From a virus, in IMG/VR virus record IMGVR_UViG_3300042197_002487, positions 1-28,262 of that record: 28,262 nt of DNA; one strand, 5' to 3'. Shown here one piece after another: positions 21,780-28,262 of this stretch. The notes below the pieces were generated by a model. The model saw only the letters and a list, made by a program, of their open reading frames with translations. It did not search any database and was not told the DNA's origin. Within the stretch, counting starts at the first letter, position 1; each line of letters starts with the position of its first letter. A program made the translations under genes and the position numbers.

Positions 21780-24700
21780 TTAATACTCATTATTTTTATC
21801 TCTTTCAAATGGTTCAAATAATTTTGCAAGTTGAAAACCATATAACCATTTAAAACTATAATAAAAAAGAGGAGTGTCATCTTTTTTCTTAGCTTTTTTA
21901 CCTGTTTTACCAAGAGGATGAATTAATGACCTACCTTCAGCTTCACCAAAAATATCTAAAGATTCATCAAAAGTATTACCAAGGGTTTTAAAAAAGTCAT
22001 CACCTAAAGCCATAATAGGGATAGGATTTTTAAATAAAGCATACCAGTCGGCAGGGTTGATTATACCAACTAACTCTCTACGGTATCTATTAAGAGTTCT
22101 ATAAAATTCTCGCGTGGCTAAGTTTTTTTTATAGTACTTCTCATCATCATCACCTCCACCTGCTAAAGCACTTAATAAAAAGTATATACCAAGAATAAAT
22201 CTTAATTCTGTAGCAAGAGCTTTTATTTGACCTTGTTTATATTCTAAGAAATCTTCAAATCTATAAGTACCATTAGCAATTGCAGGTATATTAGGATTTT
22301 GTAATTTAAAATGTTCAAAAGCTACTCTAGCTCTATGCTCATTAACTTGATATCTTAAAGGTGATGTTGCTGACATTTTATCAAAAAATCCACCAAACGT
22401 AACTACTTCAAAACCAAGTCTAGCTATATTTTGTGCTACATAACCAAGTAATCTAAATGAAGCTTTTTCATGAACACCTAATTGATCAGTTAATATAGCA
22501 GTATATCTAGCTTCAGTAATGGTACGAGTTCTAGGTGAATATTTTAAACTACTTCTATTAGAATTATTAACAAAAATATTAACAAGTCCTTCACCAAAAC
22601 CTCTAAACCTTTCTTCAGCAAGAGCAGGTAACCAACCTCTAAATGCCATAACTAATTTACCAAACATAGTAGTATTAAACGCATTTAAATCTTCAGCATT
22701 TATACCACCTTTAATAGTATTAACAGTAGCCATAACATTACCTCTAAATTCAGAATATAATCTTACACCTTCTTTAGTTAATCCATTTTTATCAATAATA
22801 CCATCTATAATAAGATCATCACCTTCAAGTCTAGATGTATCTAATAAACTTTTATAAGTACCAGCTTCTCTATCTTTTTTAGTTAATCTTGTTAATTGTC
22901 CATTAATAATAGTATAATTTTGTAACATACTATACATTACCTGTTCATCAACATGTTCATCACCTGATCTAAAAGCAGCTAATAAAGTATCATAATTTAT
23001 TAATTTAGCAATTTTATTTTTAGATGAAAACTCTTTAGCAATATCAGCACCACGTTTATTTGCATAAGGTTGAAAAAAGTTAGCTAAAGCAAAGTATAAT
23101 TCTTTATTTCTAAATCTATCATTTAAAGATTTTCTAAATTGTTGTTTAGTATAAAAATAACCTTTTTCACCTTCAAATAAAGCATTAGTTCTAGCACCCA
23201 TTAAGTTAACTGTAGCTGATTTAAAAGCTAATGCTAATTGTTTTAACTGTTGATAATTTTTAGCTTTTAAAAGTAATTGACCAAGTTCATTACCTTGAGT
23301 AGATATACCATATAAATGAAAATTTACTAGCTGTTCAAATGTTTTAGATTCATCACTTTGTTTAGATTTCTCTCTATTAGGAGTATTAACACCACTAATT
23401 GATTTAGTAGTACCATCGCTAGTAGTTTCAACAACACCTTTTGTAGCTAATATTTCTTTTAAAGCTTCCATATTAGCTTCAATTTCTTTAAGATTGTTAT
23501 AATTATAAGCCATTTCAGCAAATAACACTATACTTGAAGATAAATCAAAAGATTTTAAAGTATTATCTATTTCTCCTTGTTGATTAATTAAAGGATTAAC
23601 AAATATTCTAGGTACTTCTCTTTTAGCTAAACCAGTTTCAGGATCTATTTCAGTACGAACTGTCATAGTATCTTGTCTATATGTTGTAACATTTTCTTGA
23701 ACAGACATCATATTTTTCATCATATCTGTTGATAATGTAAAGTTACCTGTTAAATATTGCTCTACTAAATCAGCTTTTATATTAGGAATAAAGTTATTTG
23801 GTATCTTGTTATATGGTAAATCTAAAAGTATTCTAAATTCTTCCATACTATCATTCCAAAAATTATAATAATCTAGTAAAGGTTTATTATTTTTAATCTT
23901 TAAAAAGTCAGGATTAAAATCAGATTCAATTAAAGTACTTTCATCAATTTCTTGATAAATATACCAATAGTCACTATACTTTACTTTATTGTTTATATTA
24001 TCAGGATTATTTTCTTTCATCCAGTCATCAAGTATTGAGCTATTATCTTGGTCAGCAATACTTATTGAATTAATAGCCATAAACTTAAGTTTACGTTCTT
24101 CATAAATTTCTTTATAGTTATCTTTAAACCTAAGATGTTTTTTTAAAAAACTATCATCTTTTGCATCTCTAGCAACTTTAAGTTTATCATAAAAGTCACC
24201 TTTAATTTTAGTATGTAAATTACCAGTCTTTTCATTTACTAATAACTTATATACACTAAAGCCAGGCATTCCATTAGATTGACCCCACTTTTGTATTTCT
24301 TGATCAAACTTTTTAAGTTTTTTAGAAAATGATTGTAAAGATAATCTTGTATTATCATTAGCTTTACTTATTTTATTATAAGCTTCTTTAAATATAGTAT
24401 TATTAATACCACTAAACTTTCTAAAATATTTATCCCACCAACTTATACTTTTATCTCCTTTAAGAAGTTCTTGTTGACTAGCACTTAAATTTCTATCAAT
24501 AAGTTTTTGTTGTAATATTTTTTCTAAAGCATCAGTCTTACCGCCTAATACATTAATTGCATTGATATACTCTATTTTTTTATCTTCTGATAAATTAGGA
24601 AGAGTTTTAAGAAACTCTGAAGAACTTGCTGCAATACTTTTAAATATAGTAATATCTGCTTTTAAATCAAGGATTTTATCATTGCTTAAATATTCAGGAC

Positions 24701-25967
24701 TATCGGGATTATCAATATCTTTAGTAATATTATTTAAACCATCTAAATAATTATTAACAATAGTTTGATATTCTTTTTTTACATACTCAAAATCTTTAGA
24801 TAACATTAACTGACTAATACTAGTATTTAAGTTTCTAATTCTAATCATAAGTTTTTTATACTCAGGAGAACTTTGCACAAGTCCTTGAGCACGTTTAGTT
24901 AAATTATTTCTAAGAATTAAAGCATCTTCTAAACTTTGATTTAATGCTTTACTACCAGTATCTTCTAATATAATAGGAATTTGTTGTAAATATTCATTAG
25001 CTGCAGTACCAATTTTAACACTTCTTATTTTATTAGTAAGTGTTTGACCAATTTTATTAGTTGGATCTGTTTTAGCTTTAGCTTGAATATTCATTTGAAT
25101 AGGAGCAACTCTAGCAAATCTATAACTAGTAACACCTAAAGTCTTACCCATTTCCATAAGTAATGGTATCTGAGCATTAAAATCTTCCATCTTATAATCA
25201 GGAATCCAATTAGGATCTACAATTTTTCCTGCTTTAAGAGTAGATGGTTTAGGAGTAATAGTTTTCCAATCTATAAGACCACCAGTTTTATCTGAAAAAA
25301 CAACATGAACGTCAGCAGTACCACCTATATTTTTAAGTTTATTAAATAAGGTAGCTTCAACTTGTAATAAAGCTTTACCTTTAGGATCTATTTTTTTCTG
25401 AGTTTCAATAATAAATTTAATATTATTTTCAACTTCAGTAACTAATGATTTCCAATCAGTATTAGAAGGTAATTCTAATTCTTTTAAAATAGTTTGTTGA
25501 GATTTAACTTTAGTTTTATCATATATAGGTTCTAAATAACCTGATGAATCATTAGCAATAAAAAATCTAAATAAATCTTCTATTGCTTTATGTACTTTAG
25601 TACCAACATTAGCTTTAATTTCATTATCAGGAAGTTTAGTTTCTTCATCAGCAGTGTTAACACCTCTTCTTCTAGTATATTTAATTTTAGTAATATCTGT
25701 AGTTCTACCTTTAAATGCTAGTTCTTTAGTATCTAACCATACATAACGCATAGTTTTACCACTAGGATCTAAATGATATCCTTTAGTTAATTGTGTATTA
25801 TCTACTAATTCAGTAGTTAGCTTATCTTGTATTACTTTAAGTCTATTAAAAACATCTTGTGTTTTTTCATTAGGATCAGATGATAACCAATTATTTGTTA
25901 TCTTATTATTAACAGCATCTCTAACTTCAGCAATTGTTGTTTTATTTGGATCTATTGAACAACTCAT
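21780..25967 (-). CDS. 1395-aa multidomain protein with N-terminal PD-(D/E)XK nuclease, probable virion/ejected protein
   Basis: Residues about 110-290 look like a RecB/AddB-type PD-(D/E)XK nuclease: VGTKVHKAIEDLF with a His near 125, VEATLFN, GGTADVHVVF with an Asp near 217, GGLIDWKT with Asp and Lys near 231-233, and FNAQIPLLMEM with the Gln. No Cas4-style iron-sulphur cysteines are evident. The rest (about 300-1395) is unrecognised and mostly helical, with coiled-coil-like stretches. Near the C terminus, FGKLVMAFRGWLPALAEERF and a hydrophobic segment (about 1255-1272, FILGIYFLLSALAGGG) precede an acidic patch. Giant proteins coded opposite the replication genes are usually virion-associated or ejected polyvalent proteins in such phages. 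The ATG at 25965-25967 overlaps the upstream stop (ATGA). Confidence 0.7.
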   Translation of the reverse strand: MSCSIDPNKTTIAEVRDAVNNKITNNWLSSDPNEKTQDVFNRLKVIQDKLTTELVDNTQLTKGYHLDPSGKTMRYVWLDTKELAFKGRTTDITKIKYTRRRGVNTADEETKLPDNEIKANVGTKVHKAIEDLFRFFIANDSSGYLEPIYDKTKVKSQQTILKELELPSNTDWKSLVTEVENNIKFIIETQKKIDPKGKALLQVEATLFNKLKNIGGTADVHVVFSDKTGGLIDWKTITPKPSTLKAGKIVDPNWIPDYKMEDFNAQIPLLMEMGKTLGVTSYRFARVAPIQMNIQAKAKTDPTNKIGQTLTNKIRSVKIGTAANEYLQQIPIILEDTGSKALNQSLEDALILRNNLTKRAQGLVQSSPEYKKLMIRIRNLNTSISQLMLSKDFEYVKKEYQTIVNNYLDGLNNITKDIDNPDSPEYLSNDKILDLKADITIFKSIAASSSEFLKTLPNLSEDKKIEYINAINVLGGKTDALEKILQQKLIDRNLSASQQELLKGDKSISWWDKYFRKFSGINNTIFKEAYNKISKANDNTRLSLQSFSKKLKKFDQEIQKWGQSNGMPGFSVYKLLVNEKTGNLHTKIKGDFYDKLKVARDAKDDSFLKKHLRFKDNYKEIYEERKLKFMAINSISIADQDNSSILDDWMKENNPDNINNKVKYSDYWYIYQEIDESTLIESDFNPDFLKIKNNKPLLDYYNFWNDSMEEFRILLDLPYNKIPNNFIPNIKADLVEQYLTGNFTLSTDMMKNMMSVQENVTTYRQDTMTVRTEIDPETGLAKREVPRIFVNPLINQQGEIDNTLKSFDLSSSIVLFAEMAYNYNNLKEIEANMEALKEILATKGVVETTSDGTTKSISGVNTPNREKSKQSDESKTFEQLVNFHLYGISTQGNELGQLLLKAKNYQQLKQLALAFKSATVNLMGARTNALFEGEKGYFYTKQQFRKSLNDRFRNKELYFALANFFQPYANKRGADIAKEFSSKNKIAKLINYDTLLAAFRSGDEHVDEQVMYSMLQNYTIINGQLTRLTKKDREAGTYKSLLDTSRLEGDDLIIDGIIDKNGLTKEGVRLYSEFRGNVMATVNTIKGGINAEDLNAFNTTMFGKLVMAFRGWLPALAEERFRGFGEGLVNIFVNNSNRSSLKYSPRTRTITEARYTAILTDQLGVHEKASFRLLGYVAQNIARLGFEVVTFGGFFDKMSATSPLRYQVNEHRARVAFEHFKLQNPNIPAIANGTYRFEDFLEYKQGQIKALATELRFILGIYFLLSALAGGGDDDEKYYKKNLATREFYRTLNRYRRELVGIINPADWYALFKNPIPIMALGDDFFKTLGNTFDESLDIFGEAEGRSLIHPLGKTGKKAKKKDDTPLFYYSFKWLYGFQLAKLFEPFERDKNNEY

Positions 25968-26194
25968 TTTATGTATTCTGATTTATTTAATTTATTTATT
26001 TTATTTCTAGATTTAGTTCTATTAACACAAAATCTAACTCTTCTATTATCAAGTATCCATATCTCACCATTATCTAAAGCAACAGTAAAATAAAGATAAT
26101 CTTCTTCATGTGTTTCATTAACTAAAAATGCATATCCTTCAGCATCAAACTCAGGAATATATACAGGTATTGTTGGGTTTAATTGTAATAACAT
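25964..26194 (-). CDS. Small phage protein, 76 aa
   Basis: A compact beta-rich protein: VYIPEFDAEGYAFLVNETHE, then LYFTVALDNGEIWILDNRRV and RFCVNRT, then a basic tail. The pattern (P-x-GxA, acidic turn, Y/W-x-V-x-LDxGExW, N-xxVR-xxxN-T) resembles small conserved proteins in phage structural regions, whose function is unknown. It is coupled on both sides: its ATG overlaps the stop of the gene before it, and its stop overlaps the ATG of the 1395-aa gene. Shared translation suggests a chaperone or partner of these large proteins; that part is inference. Confidence 0.65.
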   Translation of the reverse strand: MLLQLNPTIPVYIPEFDAEGYAFLVNETHEEDYLYFTVALDNGEIWILDNRRVRFCVNRTKSRNKINKLNKSEYIK

Positions 26195-28262
26195 TATTCA
26201 CATTTAATTGATATTGTACCATCATTTACTAAACTATTAAAAGCAATAGCTTCATCATTAGACATAGCTAATCCTACATCAGCAGTTTTAGTTTCACCTT
26301 GTACAAACTCTCTAAATCCTTCTATATCTTGTTTAGAACCTAATATATGGATTTGCTCTGGTTCAAATACTACAACTTGGTCTGCTGAATCTGCTGTAGC
26401 AGGTTTTTTAGAATTAGGATGATGAAATAATGCAGCATCATCAGTTTTTCTATCATATTGTTCTTCAAATTTAGAAGGAGTTTGAACTAATAAAGCTCCA
26501 GTAGCATTATAAAAGTTTTTAGGATTTTTGATGTTTAAAACAACTTGATACATTGTAGGAGCACCTCTTAATTTTCTACCTATAAGTGATTCAGAAGGTT
26601 GTGCTCTATCCATTTGAATTTGAGCATATTTTTTAGAACCAGAAAACCAAATACCTCTTCCTGTAGCCCCTTCTCTTTTAGCAAATTTTTCTCCTTCAAT
26701 AGGTTCATTTGCTCCATGATAAACAATATCTTTTACTTTACTAGTATAGTTATACTCGCCACTTGAAGGATTCTTTATTATACCTAAAGATACTCTTGCT
26801 ATGTAATCATTATATTGTTCTTGTGTACCAAATTGTTGTAAAGCAGGAGTAGATTCGTAAGCATTTTTAGCTCCTTCTAAGAACTCTTTATTATTTAGTC
26901 TTTCTTGTAATTCTGCAAACTTTTTAACTTGTTCTTGTTGATTACCTTGAAGTATAGGATTAGTGTTAGGTTTGTTTAATGATTCAAGATATTGAGAGTA
27001 TAGTTGTTGAGCAGTTGCTTTTTGTTGTAAAAAACTTTCACTTACTTTTTTTCCTTTTTCTTTTATATTAAAAATATCATAAAGAGCTTCTTTAGAAAAT
27101 TCCTGTAGTGACATTTTTTTAACATCTTCTATTCTTTTATTTTGTAATCCTGATAATTTAAGTAATTCATTATATAACTGTATTAACCACTTTAGAAAAC
27201 TTTGTTTATCATTACTACTTAATTTAGAACCCTCATCTTTAATTGATTTAGATAATGCTTCTTCTAATATGTAATTTTGATATTCTTTTGATGATTCATT
27301 ACCTAGTTTTAATGCTTCTTTTACATAAAAAGAATTATTTAATACTTTTTGAACATATACACTATTTTTAATTTTTTCTAATCCTTCACTATACAAAGCA
27401 GGGTTAATAGTCTTAATTTTATCTAACCACAAATGCCCTGCTTCTTCTATTAATGTTTTATTTTCAGCATCTTTATTTAAAAATATATTACCATTATGTG
27501 TAAATCCTTGTATTTTTCCATTATTGTCATATTTTATAGAAGAATTTCCTTTAATATTTATTTCAGTAAGTATTTGTTTAATTACATCTTGTCTAACTTT
27601 ATTCTTTTCTTTAATTGCTCTATTTAATTCATCTAATAAATAATCTTGATCTCTAAATGTATAATCATTATTAACTTCTTTTTTATTTGTATTTTTAATT
27701 AATCTATCTATTTCAGTTTCTTCATACGTTTCATCTATTTCATTTCCTGAACTATCTACTAAAACCCCTCCATCACCAGTATTATCTGCAATATCTTGTG
27801 TAGGCACATCTTTAGAAAATTCTTTTTCAATCCATTCATTCAGTTTTTCAAGATATTCTATACCATATTCAGAATTATAAAATTGTTTTAAATTAATATC
27901 ATCTTTTGAAAACTCCATAGCATCATAAGCTAATTCAAAATCAGAAGCTAATCCAGGATTAGAAATTTTCATTTCTTTTACAAAAGATCTTAAATATGTT
28001 TTTATATAAACATCATAATACTCTTTTGTAAAATTATTAGTTATTGGTTTTGATAATTTTGAAAGTTTAATTACATTAAAACCAGTGTACTTATTATCTT
28101 GATATTTATTAAAATAAGAATCATTTTGTGTAAAGCTTTGAATAATTTGTACAGCTTGTTCTGGATTAAATACTCTCCAAATCCCTTTTTTACCTTTGTT
28201 AACTATTATTTTGTTAAACTTATCAAAAGGTATAGTTTTTGAATATCCTTTATCACTAGTAA
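26194..28262 (-). CDS. Polyvalent protein with degenerate zincin-like segment and ADP-ribosyltransferase-like domain (N terminus outside window)
   Basis: The frame stays open from the window edge through the ATG at 27972, so that Met is probably internal and at least 96 more residues precede it. Counting from it, about 150-190 holds GKIQGFTHNGNIFLNKD and then LIEEAGHLW. This matches the zincin segment of phage polyvalent proteins, except that the first His of HExxH is Glu. Residues about 410-560 look like an ART-PolyVal ADP-ribosyltransferase: DIVYHGANEPIEGEKF, GRGIWFSGSKKYAQ, TMYQVVLNIKNPKNF and VVFEPEQIHILGS with the late Glu. Such proteins are packaged and delivered to modify or counter host factors. 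The target cannot be read. Confidence 0.65.
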   Translation of the reverse strand, partial: TSDKGYSKTIPFDKFNKIIVNKGKKGIWRVFNPEQAVQIIQSFTQNDSYFNKYQDNKYTGFNVIKLSKLSKPITNNFTKEYYDVYIKTYLRSFVKEMKISNPGLASDFELAYDAMEFSKDDINLKQFYNSEYGIEYLEKLNEWIEKEFSKDVPTQDIADNTGDGGVLVDSSGNEIDETYEETEIDRLIKNTNKKEVNNDYTFRDQDYLLDELNRAIKEKNKVRQDVIKQILTEINIKGNSSIKYDNNGKIQGFTHNGNIFLNKDAENKTLIEEAGHLWLDKIKTINPALYSEGLEKIKNSVYVQKVLNNSFYVKEALKLGNESSKEYQNYILEEALSKSIKDEGSKLSSNDKQSFLKWLIQLYNELLKLSGLQNKRIEDVKKMSLQEFSKEALYDIFNIKEKGKKVSESFLQQKATAQQLYSQYLESLNKPNTNPILQGNQQEQVKKFAELQERLNNKEFLEGAKNAYESTPALQQFGTQEQYNDYIARVSLGIIKNPSSGEYNYTSKVKDIVYHGANEPIEGEKFAKREGATGRGIWFSGSKKYAQIQMDRAQPSESLIGRKLRGAPTMYQVVLNIKNPKNFYNATGALLVQTPSKFEEQYDRKTDDAALFHHPNSKKPATADSADQVVVFEPEQIHILGSKQDIEGFREFVQGETKTADVGLAMSNDEAIAFNSLVNDGTISIKCE

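Noticed and set aside
22519-22857. Plus-strand open frame of 112 codons
   Set aside because: It is fully antisense to the 1395-aa gene and has composition typical of a shadow frame.
27970-27972. ATG as start of the ART-containing protein
   Set aside because: The frame stays open upstream to the window edge with normal protein-like sequence (for example KGIWRVFNPEQAVQII), so the Met is more likely internal.
1-28262. Stop-codon reassignment (TAG or TGA read as an amino acid), as in some gut phages
   Set aside because: TAG ends genes at 10000 and 16099, and TGA ends genes at 351 and 16472 where the next gene begins at once; no conserved frame continues through these stops.
1-28262. tRNA genes, CRISPR arrays, insertion sequences
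   Set aside because: No cloverleaf-like stretch, regularly spaced direct repeat or transposase was seen, and coding density leaves almost no room.

Overview
The window looks like part of a tailed double-stranded DNA phage (Caudoviricetes) genome with a very AT-rich composition. Genes are packed with short gaps or small overlaps. All three stop codons are used as stops, so the standard code applies. Start regions have no clear Shine-Dalgarno sequence and lie in A/T-rich leaders, as is usual for Bacteroidota and their phages. The layout (a long replication and nucleotide-metabolism block facing an opposed block of giant proteins, split by one terminator) resembles crAss-like and related gut or aquatic phages. 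No terminase, portal or capsid gene is in the window, so family and host remain inference.

Positions 1-7832 (+) hold a peptide-bond/amide-chemistry cassette: the C-terminal end of an ATP-grasp ligase, an unknown 321-aa protein, a class I (C26-type) glutamine amidotransferase-like protein, a phiEco32-type COOH-NH2 ligase, a class II glutamine amidotransferase, a second and different amidoligase, and a second class II amidotransferase. Two uncharacterised genes follow (7843-9438). This cassette is the strongest candidate here for a poorly described system. The families are known, but this combination has no known product or target.

Positions 9389-17930 (+) are a replication and recombination module: a possible helicase accessory protein, DnaB-like helicase, Sak4-like RecA-fold ATPase, SSB, DnaG-like primase, RusA-like resolvase, FEN-like 5'-3' exonuclease, dATP/dGTP diphosphohydrolase, dUTPase and a 3'-5' exonuclease with a zinc ribbon, mixed with small unknown genes. 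Positions 17932-21745 (+) hold a UVR-motif protein, a structured leader, an adenosylcobalamin-dependent (class II) ribonucleotide reductase, a PhoH-like ATPase, a GIY-YIG-type nuclease and an AP2-type DNA-binding protein. A strong hairpin terminator at 21750-21774 separates this block from the opposing genes.

Positions 21780-28262 (-) carry large multidomain proteins that are probably virion or ejected. One is a 1395-aa protein with an N-terminal PD-(D/E)XK nuclease. Another, cut by the window edge, carries an ADP-ribosyltransferase-like domain and what looks like a degenerate zincin. A 76-aa protein lies between them. No tRNA, CRISPR array or insertion sequence was seen. The longest stretch without a gene is the 98-nt leader before the reductase.
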